A stretch of 35,130 nt of DNA. It comes from Hyphomicrobiales bacterium (GTDB lineage Bacteria; Pseudomonadota; Alphaproteobacteria; Rhizobiales; Devosiaceae). This document shows positions 24,630-32,334 of the stretch, in pieces; position 1 is the first letter of the stretch, and every line of letters begins with the position of its first letter. Location: contig UCAU01000034.1 in NCBI GenBank assembly GCA_900470445.1, forward strand, positions 1 through 35,130, in the 5' to 3' direction. Below the pieces are notes generated by a model that ran no database searches, was not told the origin of the DNA, and was given only the letters and a program-made list of their open reading frames with translations. The translations under genes and the position numbers were made by a program.

Positions 24630-25034
24630 ATGCGCCGCTCGCATACGATCAGCATCCAGATCGAGTATCCCTACGAGGCGACCTACCGGTTTCTCTCGCA
24701 GCCGCGCAATTATGGCGAATGGGCCGCGGTGGACAAGGCGAGCTACAAGCCCGTCGGCAATGGCGATTGGCAGGCCGACACGCCCTTTGGCAAACGCCAT
24801 TTCCGCTTCACCCCGCCCAATACATTTGGCGTGCTGGACCATGCCGTCTTCGTGCCGGGCGAGCCGCTGCTTTATACGCCCATGCGGGTCATGCCCAATC
24901 AGGACGGCACCGAGCTGACCTTCACCTTCTATCAGCGGCCGGGCATGAGCGAGGCAGAATTTACCTCGGCGGTGGAGTGGATCACCACGGATTTTCTGAC
25001 GCTGAAGAGCCTGCTGGAGGCGCGTAGGACGTAG
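24630..25034 (+). CDS. SRPBCC family protein
   Basis: A 134-residue protein with the helix-grip pattern of SRPBCC (START/polyketide cyclase-like) proteins: an opening strand (HTISIQIEYPYEATYRFLSQPRNYGEW), a central sheet (FRFTPPNTFGVLDHAV, ELTFTFYQRPG) and a long C-terminal helix (FTSAVEWITTDFLTLKSLLEAR). Such folds bind hydrophobic ligands; the ligand is unknown. A GTG six codons upstream (24612) is possible, but the ATG at 24630 sits just before the fold. Either start lies within 30 bases of the rpmJ T-run, so the leader is very short. Its last 53 bases overlap the convergent DUF4037 gene. Confidence 0.75.
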   Translation: MRRSHTISIQIEYPYEATYRFLSQPRNYGEWAAVDKASYKPVGNGDWQADTPFGKRHFRFTPPNTFGVLDHAVFVPGEPLLYTPMRVMPNQDGTELTFTFYQRPGMSEAEFTSAVEWITTDFLTLKSLLEARRT

Positions 25035-26103
25035 TCACTCGTGGCAACTGGCGCATCATGCGTTGGGAGAGCCTGGCGTCCTGCAGCAGCGGCGTCAGGT
25101 CGCTGACCTGGTCCAGGGCACCGACAATCGGCAGGCGCTTGATCGCGGCATCCGATATCGCCGCTTGCGCCGCCGCCACGGCATCATCAGCGTTGATGGT
25201 CGTAAAAGGCCGCTCATGATAAGGACCGACAATCGGCTCGAACCGGGCGACGCCGATAGCGTTCTGGTGCCGCGCCAGTTCCAGATAGGCCGCCGCAAGC
25301 GCGTCCTGGCGCTCGGTCCATTCACTCGATAGCAAGGCCCGTTGCAGGTGCGGCGAGAGCGACGCCGCGATGGGTAGCCCGGCAAAGCCGCTACCGAACC
25401 ATTTTGAATACGGCGCATAACGCCGCTCGAGCAGGAACCCCATTCGCATCACGTCCCGAGCCAGGCGCGTAGCGATGACCCGCGAGCCGAGGTCGTCGCC
25501 TACCTGTCCGGCGCGGCCGACAAAGGCCTGCTCCTCCGCAATGCGCCGCCATTGGCAGGCAATTTTGTAGAGCCATATGTCATCGGGAAAATAGGCTAGG
25601 CGGTCCTGGGCATGACGCAGGCGACCATCGTCATCGTGAAAGACGGGAGCTGAGGTAAAGGCGAGCAGCTTCTGTTCGGCAAAGCCCAGCCATTGCAGGG
25701 GATCGAGCCCTTCCGCCGACCGTATTGCGAAATGCCCTTCGAGGAGTGCTTCGAGCGTATGAAACTCCAGCCCGTGTTCCAGCGCTCCGGCCGCTTCCAC
25801 GCCATTGGCTGGCGGATGCGGCCGACTGCGCCAGCCAATGGGCTCGCCGCGATAGCTGGCCGGTGCAATCTTGGAAAATTCGTCGACCAGCTGGCGCGCA
25901 AGCGCATCGAACTGTGCCGGTGTGACGATGATATGGACACGCGGCCCCCAATTGTGGTCACGGGAGGTCTTGTCGTCAAAGCCCAGCAGTTCCGAGCCGT
26001 AGGTGGTCAATGATGCCGAATAGCGGAGGTCCGGCGCGACGTCGCGCAGCCAGGGGCGAACGATATCGGTATAGAAACCGCGCGATAGCTCGATGCCCTG
26101 CAT
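24982..26103 (-). CDS. DUF4037 domain protein (nucleotidyltransferase-like)
   Basis: A 373-residue protein. Near residues 36-56 the run YGSELLGFDDKTSRDHNWGPR resembles the start of a nucleotidyltransferase domain (Gly-Ser and acidic residues), and the rest (LYKIACQWRRIAEEQAFVGRAGQVGDD, FEPIVGPYHERPF) matches DUF4037 proteins. GGGGAGAAGG lies just before the ATG at 26103; the frame stays open beyond it only as an antisense shadow of pyk. No experimentally known function. The 3' end runs 53 bases into the convergent SRPBCC gene. Confidence 0.8.
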   Translation of the reverse strand: MQGIELSRGFYTDIVRPWLRDVAPDLRYSASLTTYGSELLGFDDKTSRDHNWGPRVHIIVTPAQFDALARQLVDEFSKIAPASYRGEPIGWRSRPHPPANGVEAAGALEHGLEFHTLEALLEGHFAIRSAEGLDPLQWLGFAEQKLLAFTSAPVFHDDDGRLRHAQDRLAYFPDDIWLYKIACQWRRIAEEQAFVGRAGQVGDDLGSRVIATRLARDVMRMGFLLERRYAPYSKWFGSGFAGLPIAASLSPHLQRALLSSEWTERQDALAAAYLELARHQNAIGVARFEPIVGPYHERPFTTINADDAVAAAQAAISDAAIKRLPIVGALDQVSDLTPLLQDARLSQRMMRQLPRVTTSYAPPAGSSASENPW

Positions 26104-26154
26104 GCCTTCTCCCCTGCTTGCAAGGCCAACATGGTTGATCCGCTCTGGAAATGC

Positions 26155-26181
26155 AAAAGGCCCGCGCATGGCGGGCCTTTT
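26155..26181 (-). terminator. Intrinsic terminator of pyk
   Basis: AAAAGGCCCGC-gcatg-GCGGGCCTTTT, a perfect 11-bp stem with a T-run in both directions. It lies 27 bases beyond the pyk stop and also before the DUF4037 start, separating the two leftward genes. Confidence 0.9.
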
Positions 26182-26207
26182 CGATTTGGAGCAGTGATCG
26201 GATAGCC

Positions 26208-27647
26208 TCAGCTGGAGCCGGCGCCGTCCTGGCGGACGAAGGCGATGCGCAGCATATTGGTGGCGCCGGGCGTGCCCAGGGGAATGCCGGCGGTGATGGC
26301 CACGCGGTCGCCGGGGCGGGCAAAGCCCTCCTGATAGGCGATGACGCAGGCGCGATCGACCATGTCTTCGAGCGAAACCGCGTCTTCGGTCTGCACGCAA
26401 TGCACGCCCCAGACCACCGACATGCGGCGGATGGTGCGCATATTGGGCGAGAGCACGATGATGGGCTTGGCCGGCCGTTCGCGGGCGGCGCGGATGCCGG
26501 TGGAGCCCGAGGCGGTATAGGTGACGATGGCGGCCAGATCGAGAGTTTCGGCAACCTGGCGGGTCGCAGCCGAGATAGCGTCGGCGGCAGTGGCTTCCGG
26601 CTCGGTCTGGGCAGCACGAATGATGCCGCGATAATTGGCGTCGCCCTCAACGGCCACGGCCACCTTGTTCATGGTGGCGACGGCTTCGACGGGGTATTGG
26701 CCTGACGCGGACTCGGCCGAGAGCATGATGGCATCGGCGCCTTCGAACACGGCGATCGACACGTCCGAGACTTCGGCGCGGGTCGGAACGGGTGCCGTGA
26801 TCATGGATTCGAGCATCTGGGTGGCCACGACCACCGGCTTGCCATAACGGCGCGCCATGCGGATCATGCGCTTTTGCAGGCCGGGAACGGTTTCGAGCGG
26901 CAGTTCGACGCCGAGGTCACCGCGGGCGACCATGATGGCATCGGAGAGCTTGACGATTTCCTCGAGGCGATCGATGGCCTGGGGCTTTTCGATCTTGGCC
27001 ATGACGCCGGCGCGGCCCTGCACGATCTTGCGGACATCGATGATGTCTTCAGGACGCTGCACGAAGCTCAGGGCGATCCAATCGGCTTCGGCCTTGAGGC
27101 CTTCGAGCAGATCGGCGTGATCCTTTTCCGTCAACGCGCCGGTCGGGAGGAGCGTATCGGGCAGGGAGACGCCCTTCTTGTCACTCAGCTTGCCGCCATA
27201 GATCACTTCGGTTTCGATGGCGCCATTACCCACCTTGGTGGCTTTGAGCGCGATCTTGCCATCGTCGAGCAGCAGACGGTCACCGACCGAGACGCTTTCG
27301 ATGATTTCGGGATGCGGCAGGTAGACGCGCTGCGCATTGCCGGTGTCGTTCTTGTCGCTGTCGAGGGTAAACTTCTGGCCCGCGACAAGCTGGATGGCGC
27401 CTTCGGCGAATTTCCAGACGCGCAGCTTGGGACCCTGCAGATCGACCAGGATGCCCAGCGGATGCTTCAGCCGCGCCTCGACGCTGCGAATGCGCGCAAC
27501 GGTCTGGTGCAGCAGCTCGTGGCTGGCATGGCTCATATTGATGCGGAAGACGTCGGCACCGGCCTTGGCCAGTTCCTCGATCATCTTCTCGTCGTGGCTG
27601 GCGGGCCCGAGGGTGGCGACGATCTTTGCCCGTCTCATGCGTCTCAT
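26208..27647 (-). CDS. pyk: Pyruvate kinase
   Basis: A 479-residue glycolytic enzyme that makes pyruvate and ATP from phosphoenolpyruvate and ADP. The N-terminus is KIVATLGPASHDEKMI; FRINMSH, LVDLQGPKLRV, the active-site lysine region VMAKIEKPQAI near 220, MVARGDLGVELP (metal binding) and ATQMLESM all follow in order. The B domain (about 75-170) and C-terminal regulatory domain are complete. The ATG at 27647 overlaps the stop of the upstream DUF1036 gene (ATGA), so it is translationally coupled to it. A second ATG lies three codons in. Confidence 0.96.
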   Translation of the reverse strand: MRRMRRAKIVATLGPASHDEKMIEELAKAGADVFRINMSHASHELLHQTVARIRSVEARLKHPLGILVDLQGPKLRVWKFAEGAIQLVAGQKFTLDSDKNDTGNAQRVYLPHPEIIESVSVGDRLLLDDGKIALKATKVGNGAIETEVIYGGKLSDKKGVSLPDTLLPTGALTEKDHADLLEGLKAEADWIALSFVQRPEDIIDVRKIVQGRAGVMAKIEKPQAIDRLEEIVKLSDAIMVARGDLGVELPLETVPGLQKRMIRMARRYGKPVVVATQMLESMITAPVPTRAEVSDVSIAVFEGADAIMLSAESASGQYPVEAVATMNKVAVAVEGDANYRGIIRAAQTEPEATAADAISAATRQVAETLDLAAIVTYTASGSTGIRAARERPAKPIIVLSPNMRTIRRMSVVWGVHCVQTEDAVSLEDMVDRACVIAYQEGFARPGDRVAITAGIPLGTPGATNMLRIAFVRQDGAGSS

Positions 27648-28246
27648 TGCGTATCCATGCCTTCGCTATTGGGTTCGTCCGGCGGGGGAGGCTCGTCCGG
27701 AGCTGGAATGTCGTCTTGCGGTGGAGCGGCGTTCACATCGTTCGGATCTACCAGAAATGAGGGATCTTCCAGATCTTGCCCGCCGGGAGCGGTAACCGAA
27801 GGCTCGACGCCGCTCTCGGTGAGCTGCAACGTCCAGTCCGAACGGTTCTGTGTATCGATTTCAAAGAACCCCGTGCGCTCATAGCCCCGCGCCAGGCAAT
27901 CCTCAACCCCAAAGATGGTAAAGGTCTCGTCGCGCGTGCACATGAATACCGAACCGTCCCAGGCCCCACCGCCGATATCATCGACTGCGAACATGTAATA
28001 AAAGCGACGCTGCAGATCGCCTTGGTACAGCACACGGCAATCGCCGGGCGGGGCTTGCCACCAGCCTTCGCTCATCCAGCCGCGATCGGCGCGATAGCCG
28101 ATGGCCACCGAAACCAGGTTGGCGGTTTCGTTGCAGATGCGCAGATCGGCCTTTGCCGGAATGGCAAAAAAGGCCAGGCTTGTCAGCGTCGCGCCGACCA
28201 GGGTTAGACCGAGACGGAGAGTTCGCAAGAGCGTGCCGGAAATCAT
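27644..28246 (-). CDS. Secreted DUF1036 protein
   Basis: A 200-residue protein. A signal peptide covers about residues 1-33 (hydrophobic core LGLTLVGATLTSLAFFAI, cleavage after AKA). The DUF1036 domain follows: CNETANLVSVAIGYRADRGWMSEGWWQ, then PGDCRVLYQGDL and CLARGYERTGFFEI, with several conserved cysteines that may pair in the periplasm. The last 45 residues are acidic and proline-rich (PAPDEPPPPDEPN), probably disordered. The frame is open 15 codons further up (28291), but 28246 gives a normal signal peptide. Function unknown. The coupling to pyk is unexpected for an exported protein. Confidence 0.82.
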   Translation of the reverse strand: MISGTLLRTLRLGLTLVGATLTSLAFFAIPAKADLRICNETANLVSVAIGYRADRGWMSEGWWQAPPGDCRVLYQGDLQRRFYYMFAVDDIGGGAWDGSVFMCTRDETFTIFGVEDCLARGYERTGFFEIDTQNRSDWTLQLTESGVEPSVTAPGGQDLEDPSFLVDPNDVNAAPPQDDIPAPDEPPPPDEPNSEGMDTQ

Positions 28247-28556
28247 CGGGAAAAACGAGCCTGTTTGATAACAAGGTGGTGCCAAGGTCAATGGCTAAAG
28301 CCGCGATTTGACGGAATTGCGGGCGCGAATGGGGCCAGACTCGCGGGGATGTGACCGCATTGCGTCCGCCGGGCATTTTCAAGCCCGTTCCGGGTGTGGA
28401 TTGACCCACAAAAGGCTTGAACCGGAGCGGGGTCTGGGTTTGAACCAAGCCCAACACCGCGCGGCTATCTGTGCGGGTGATATTTTGCTCGCGCGGCATG
28501 CGCGCGGGCGGGAGCCGGCGGGACAACTGCAAGCTCCCAATCAGAAGGATAAAAGA
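28247..28556. promoter_or_regulatory. Divergent intergenic region, DUF1036-pyk / gapR
   Basis: 310 bases without a gene. It holds a CcrM-type methylation site GACTC (28338-28342), a direct repeat TTGAACC at 28417-28423 and 28440-28446, a TGTT-TGAT-AACA palindrome (28262-28273), and a hairpin CGCGC-GGCAT-GCGCG (28490-28504) in the gapR leader. I found no clear -35/-10 pair. Confidence 0.45.
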
Positions 28557-28817
28557 ATGGCCGAAGACAGCGTTGCCCAGGACCAGCTCCGCGCGTTCAT
28601 CGAACGCATCGAGCGCATGGAAGAAGAAAAATCCGCCATCGCGGCCGATATCAAGGAAATCTATGCCGAAGCCAAGGGCAATGGCTTTGACACCAAAATC
28701 CTGCGCAAGATCGTGGCGATCCGCAAGCAGGACGCCAATGAGCGCATGGAGCAGGAAGCGCTGCTCGAGCTTTATATGAGCGCCTTGGGCATGGTGGCGG
28801 CGCCGTCGGACGACTAA
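28557..28817 (+). CDS. gapR: GapR nucleoid-associated protein (DUF2312 / UPF0335)
   Basis: An 86-residue, mostly helical DNA-binding protein. The N-terminal coiled coil ([19 protein letters not shown]) is followed by [23 protein letters not shown] and the basic [23 protein letters not shown], which match Caulobacter GapR closely. GapR clamps overtwisted DNA ahead of replication and transcription and helps topoisomerases. AAGGA lies 8 to 9 bases before the ATG at 28557. A longer open frame upstream is spurious. Confidence 0.92.
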   Translation: MAEDSVAQDQLRAFIERIERMEEEKSAIAADIKEIYAEAKGNGFDTKILRKIVAIRKQDANERMEQEALLELYMSALGMVAAPSDD

Positions 28818-28866
28818 GGGCAAGGCGGGGAACGCCCCGCTTTGTAGAGCTCCATCCCCCTGCCGT

Positions 28867-29490
28867 TCACGAAGCGGGGATGGCGCTCCGCACCATGCTC
28901 AATTCCTCTTCGAACCTGGCCCGTTCGCGCGCCCGGTCGGCTTTGTCGCGGATGCGCAACAGGTAGGAGGGGTGGTTGGTGACAAATAGCGTGGCGCCGT
29001 CATCGCGTTTGATGGGCGCGCCGCGCAGCTTGCCGATGGTGACGGTTTTGCCGAGCAGGCTGCGGGCAGCGGTGGCGCCCAGCGCGACGATGATCTTTGG
29101 CTTGATGAAGGCGATTTCCAGCTCCAGCCAGAATTTGCAGGCCTGGATTTCCCCGCCATCGGGCCGCTGATGCAGGCGCCGCTTGCCCCGCGGCACGAAC
29201 TTGAAATGCTTGACCGCATTGGTGACATAGACGCGGCGCCGGTCGATCCCGGTCTTTTCCACCGCCTCATCCAGCACCTTGCCGGCCGGACCGATAAAGG
29301 GCTTGCCGGCCAGGTCCTCCTTGTCGCCCGGTTGCTCCCCCACAAACATCACCAGCGCATCACGCGGACCTTCCCCAAACACTGTCTGGGTCGCATGCTC
29401 ATAGAGCGGGCATCGCGTGCAGGAGCGCGCCGCCGCACGCGCCTGGGCAAGGGAGGTAATCTCGGTTTCTGCTGGGGAACGTTCGGCCAT
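28867..29490 (-). CDS. udgX: Uracil-DNA glycosylase, UdgX type
   Basis: A 207-residue glycosylase. GEQPGDKED (51-59) is motif A, with the Gln typical of UdgX in place of the usual family 4 motif, and KRRLHQRP (103-110) is the R-loop found only in UdgX; its histidine, here His107, forms a covalent bond with uracil-containing DNA in the mycobacterial enzyme. NHPSYLLR (172-179) is the leucine-loop motif. Cysteines 24, 27 and 118 fit an iron-sulfur site; I see no fourth cysteine. I chose the ATG at 29490, which matches the usual length; a GTG at 29538 is possible. It diverges from the DUF3175 gene. Confidence 0.88.
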   Translation of the reverse strand: MAERSPAETEITSLAQARAAARSCTRCPLYEHATQTVFGEGPRDALVMFVGEQPGDKEDLAGKPFIGPAGKVLDEAVEKTGIDRRRVYVTNAVKHFKFVPRGKRRLHQRPDGGEIQACKFWLELEIAFIKPKIIVALGATAARSLLGKTVTIGKLRGAPIKRDDGATLFVTNHPSYLLRIRDKADRARERARFEEELSMVRSAIPAS

Positions 29491-29554
29491 AATCTGCTCG
29501 GATGTCGTGGCTTGTTCCTTGGGCAACGCCTCGCACACCGCCGGGGTTGCCGGC

Positions 29555-29580
29555 GCAACTGCGGGGGCGGTTCAGGGGTT
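29555..29580 (+). promoter_or_regulatory. Weak EcfG-like promoter before the DUF3175 gene
   Basis: GCAAC (29555-29559), a 17-base spacer and GGTT (29577-29580). It departs from GGAAC-N16/17-CGTT at one -35 base and one -10 base. It overlaps a palindrome GTTGC-CGGC-GCAAC (29546-29559). Spacing to the ribosome site AAGGAG and the start at 29603 is suitable. Confidence 0.3.
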
Positions 29581-29602
29581 TTCCCCGTGAAGGAGAGCCA
29601 TT

Positions 29603-29890
29603 ATGACCAAGGCAAAACAGAAATGGTCGGCCGATGTGACCGAACATAGCGACGCGATGGATCTGGAAGATCACATCTTCAAATCCGATGATCCGCGGGA
29701 AATCGCCGCCTCGCTCAAGCACTCCGCGGAGCGCTCGCACCGGCGCAAGGCCGAGCCGTATCAATCGGCAATGTCCATGCTGACATTCTACATCAACCGG
29801 GCCGGCGACAATTTGAGCCAGAAGGAGGGGAAGGTGCTCGAACAGGCCAAGCAGGAATTGCGCAAGGCGTTTGGCCGCGACGAAGACTGA
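29603..29890 (+). CDS. DUF3175 domain protein
   Basis: A 95-residue protein of a conserved small family: KWSADVTEHSDAMDLEDHIF at the start, IAASLKHSAERSHRRKAEPY in the middle and SAMSMLTFYINRAGDNL near the end. It is hydrophilic, helical and rich in charge, with no membrane segment. AAGGAGAG lies 8 bases before the ATG. Function unknown. Its neighbours (UdgX, Ku, LigD) and the weak EcfG-like promoter suggest a stress or DNA-protection role, which is inference only. Confidence 0.85.
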   Translation: MTKAKQKWSADVTEHSDAMDLEDHIFKSDDPREIAASLKHSAERSHRRKAEPYQSAMSMLTFYINRAGDNLSQKEGKVLEQAKQELRKAFGRDED

Positions 29891-29915
29891 GGCGTAAAGC
29901 AAGCGGAGACGATCG

Positions 29916-30380
29916 ATGGACCATTCCAAGCCGTCAAAGTCCGCCTATGGAATGCTGGCCCTCAACCTGATCCTGAGCGGCATCATCATGTACCTGGTGA
30001 TGTTCTCGATGATCGATGGCTGGGCCGACTTCCGCAACAATATCAACATGGGTTACATGGCGGTCACCATGGTGGCGCCGATGGCCATCATCATGCTCGC
30101 CACGATGGGCGGCATGTATGGCAACCGGGCGCTCAATCTGGTGCTTTATGCGCTCTTTGCCGTCCTGTTCTTGGGCGCATTCCTTGCCATTCGTGGCCAG
30201 ACGCTGGTCGATGACCGCCAATTTATCAGCTCGATGATCCCGCATCACTCGGGGGCGATCCTGATGTGCCGAAAGGCCCAGCTCGAAGATCCCGAACTGC
30301 AAACGCTGTGCGATGAAATCCAGGCCGGGCAACGCCGCGAGATTGAGCAGATGGAGGCTGTAGCGGCGCGGCTGCAGTGA
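29916..30380 (+). CDS. Membrane-anchored DUF305 protein
   Basis: A 154-residue protein. Three membrane helices (about residues 12-32, 45-64 and 71-93) precede a short DUF305 domain with FISSMIPHHSGAILMCRKA and a closing helix EIQAGQRREIEQMEAVAARL. DUF305 proteins have a ferritin-like bundle and, with the HH/M residues, are often linked to copper. Here the domain is reduced to one helical pair after the membrane part. It starts 25 bases after the DUF3175 gene and is probably in the same transcript. Metal binding is inferred, not shown. Confidence 0.85.
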   Translation: MDHSKPSKSAYGMLALNLILSGIIMYLVMFSMIDGWADFRNNINMGYMAVTMVAPMAIIMLATMGGMYGNRALNLVLYALFAVLFLGAFLAIRGQTLVDDRQFISSMIPHHSGAILMCRKAQLEDPELQTLCDEIQAGQRREIEQMEAVAARLQ

Positions 30381-30385
30381 CACAG

Positions 30386-31138
30386 TCAGCCGGGACCCGA
30401 TAGGCCCATGAAATTATAGCCGGCCAGCACGATGACGATCACCGCGACGATGCCGATCAACAGGCGCTGCGGCAGCACGCGGGCGAGAAAGCCGGCAAAG
30501 GGCGCCGCTATCCCGCCACCGATGATCAGGCCCAGCACGATCTCGCCATAGCGGCTGAAATCGAGCGTGGTGATGAAGGTGATCGAGATGGCGAGCGTCA
30601 CGAAGAATTCCGAGGCGCTGACCGAGCCGATGGATTGGCGCGCCGCGTCGCCACGGGCGATCAGGGTCGAGGTCACCATCGGCCCCCAGCCGCCTCCGCC
30701 CAGGGCGTCGAGGAAACCGCCACCCAGCCCGATGGGAATGACGCTGATGCGCGGCCTGGGTGCGGCCGAGCCGCGGAAGAGCCGCCACAGGATCAGCACG
30801 GCCATGGCGCTGAGATAGAGGACGACGAAATATTTGACCGGCTGCTGGGGCAGGTTGGTCAACAGATAGGCGCCGACCACGCCGCCGGCGACACCGGCCG
30901 GCACCAGCCGCCGGAAGATGCGCCAATCCACATTCTTGTTCCAGACATGGGAGCCGGCGGCCAGCCCGGTGGTGACCATTTCGGCGGCGTGAACGCTGGC
31001 GCTGGCAATGGCCGGCGGCGCGCCGGTGGCCAGCAGGACGGAGGTGGAAATCAGCCCATAAGCCATGCCCAGGGCGCCATCGATTAGTTGGGCGAGGAAG
31101 CCCAGGGCGATGTAGATGGCGAGCGCGCTCAGATCCAA
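30386..31138 (-). CDS. TauE/SafE (TSUP) family permease
   Basis: A 250-residue inner-membrane protein with about eight hydrophobic helices. The repeated family signature is visible: FLAQLIDGALGMAYG in the first half and GGGFLDALGGGGWGP in the second, which marks an internal duplication. Members export or import sulfite, sulfoacetate or related sulfur compounds; the substrate is not predictable. The start appears to be TTG (31138): it gives MDLSALAIYIALGF, the normal family N-terminus, and no ATG or GTG is in frame upstream before a stop. No strong ribosome site. It is convergent with the DUF305 gene, five bases apart. Confidence 0.85.
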   Translation of the reverse strand: MDLSALAIYIALGFLAQLIDGALGMAYGLISTSVLLATGAPPAIASASVHAAEMVTTGLAAGSHVWNKNVDWRIFRRLVPAGVAGGVVGAYLLTNLPQQPVKYFVVLYLSAMAVLILWRLFRGSAAPRPRISVIPIGLGGGFLDALGGGGWGPMVTSTLIARGDAARQSIGSVSASEFFVTLAISITFITTLDFSRYGEIVLGLIIGGGIAAPFAGFLARVLPQRLLIGIVAVIVIVLAGYNFMGLSGPG

Positions 31139-31255
31139 TTTTCAAGGTTCCATGCGGGGGGCGGTCTTGACCCGCTTGCCAAGCCCACGCGACCCGCCGT
31201 TACGGCACGGCAACCATGTCATCTCCAACTCGTTGCCCTCAAAAGGAGTTCCGAC

Positions 31256-31429
31256 ATGCAATCTGGACCAGCATTCTGGCTCGTGCTGTTGACCTTGGGT
31301 GTTGTCGTGCTGGCCGTGGCCATCGGCTATGGCATGATGCGCAACCGGGGGCGGACGCGCCTTGAAAAAGCCCATACCGAAATCGAGACCCGGCGCGAAT
31401 ATCAGCGGGAAGACCAAGACCACAGCTAG
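31256..31429 (+). CDS. Small single-pass membrane protein
   Basis: A 57-residue protein with one membrane helix at about residues 6-26 (FWLVLLTLGVVVLAVAIGYGMM), followed by a highly charged tail rich in Arg, Glu and Asp. AAAAGGAG lies 7 bases before the ATG, a strong site that supports translation. I do not recognise the family. It precedes ku by 62 bases, but ku has its own promoter in that gap. Confidence 0.7.
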   Translation: MQSGPAFWLVLLTLGVVVLAVAIGYGMMRNRGRTRLEKAHTEIETRREYQREDQDHS

Positions 31430-31433
31430 GGGC

Positions 31434-31458
31434 GGAACAAAGCTTTTGGCTGGCCGTT
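31434..31458 (+). promoter_or_regulatory. EcfG-type (general stress response) promoter for ku-ligD
   Basis: GGAAC (31434-31438), exactly 16 bases, then CGTT (31455-31458). This equals the alphaproteobacterial EcfG consensus GGAAC-N16/17-CGTT. Transcription would start near 31465, about 27 bases before the ku ATG. EcfG control of NHEJ genes is known in related bacteria. Confidence 0.8.
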
Positions 31459-31491
31459 GCACCTGTGCACGCAGTCAGCACCGAGCCCGCC

Positions 31492-32331
31492 ATGCCCACC
31501 CGTCCGATATGGAAAGGCCAATTGCGGCTTTCCCTGGTCTCCATTGCCGTCGAGCTCTACACGGCCACCAAGGCCAATGCGAAGCCCAGCTTCCGCCAGA
31601 TCCATGAGCCGTCCGGCAAGCCGATCCATTATGAAAAGGTCGTCGACGGCATCGGGCCGGTCGACAAGGACGAGATCATGAAGGGTTTCGAATATGAGAA
31701 GGGCGACTATGTCCTGCTCACCGACGAGGAGATCGACGCGGTCAAGCTCGAGACGCGCAAGACGCTGGAGCTGACCCAGTTCGTGGGCAGCAACGAGATC
31801 GACCCGCTGTATTTCGACAAGCCCTATTACATGGTGCCGGCGGATGAGCTGGCCGAGGATGCCTTCGTGGTCATCCGCGATGCCCTGCGCAAGAGCGAGC
31901 GGATCGGGCTGGGGCAGTTGGCGCTGCGGGGCAAGGAATATCTCGTCGCTGTCAAACCTGCCGGCAAGGGCCTGCTGCTCGAGACGCTGCATTACCAGGA
32001 CGAGCTGCGCAAGGCGGACCCGTATTTTTCCGATATTCCGGCCAAGAAGGCCGATGCCGACCTGCTCGACGTCGCCACTGCGCTGATCGAAAAAAAGACC
32101 GACAAATTCGATGCCGGCGTGTTCAAGGATCATTATCAGGCCGCCTTGCGCGAGCTGATTGCCCGCAAGCTCAAGAGCAAGGGCCGCAAGATCAGCACCG
32201 AGGATGAACCGCGCGAAAGCCAGCCGGCCAAGTCCAATGTGGTCGACCTGATGGACGCCCTCAAATCCAGCCTTGAGGGCGGCAAGAAAAAGCCGTCTGC
32301 CAGCAAGGCGGCGCGCAAGAAAGCGAGCTAG
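31492..32331 (+). CDS. ku: Ku protein (non-homologous end joining)
   Basis: A 279-residue bacterial Ku homologue that forms a ring on DNA ends and recruits LigD. The N-terminus RPIWKGQLRLSLVSIAVELYTA is the family opening, and FEYEKGDYVLLTDEEI and YYMVPADELAEDAFVVIRDAL follow. The C-terminus is basic and lysine-rich (GGKKKPSASKAARKKAS), as in many bacterial Ku proteins that use it to bind DNA and LigD. I chose 31492 (MPTRP); an upstream GTG at 31465 coincides with the predicted transcription start, so it is unlikely. The ribosome site is weak. ligD starts 3 bases after the stop. Confidence 0.95.
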   Translation: MPTRPIWKGQLRLSLVSIAVELYTATKANAKPSFRQIHEPSGKPIHYEKVVDGIGPVDKDEIMKGFEYEKGDYVLLTDEEIDAVKLETRKTLELTQFVGSNEIDPLYFDKPYYMVPADELAEDAFVVIRDALRKSERIGLGQLALRGKEYLVAVKPAGKGLLLETLHYQDELRKADPYFSDIPAKKADADLLDVATALIEKKTDKFDAGVFKDHYQAALRELIARKLKSKGRKISTEDEPRESQPAKSNVVDLMDALKSSLEGGKKKPSASKAARKKAS

Positions 32332-32334
32332 CTC

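Noticed and set aside
31231..31252. Leftward EcfG-like pair (GGAAC-N17-AGTT) before the TSUP permease
   Set aside because: The -10 part deviates, it overlaps the ribosome site of the 57-residue gene, and the permease has no known link to EcfG.
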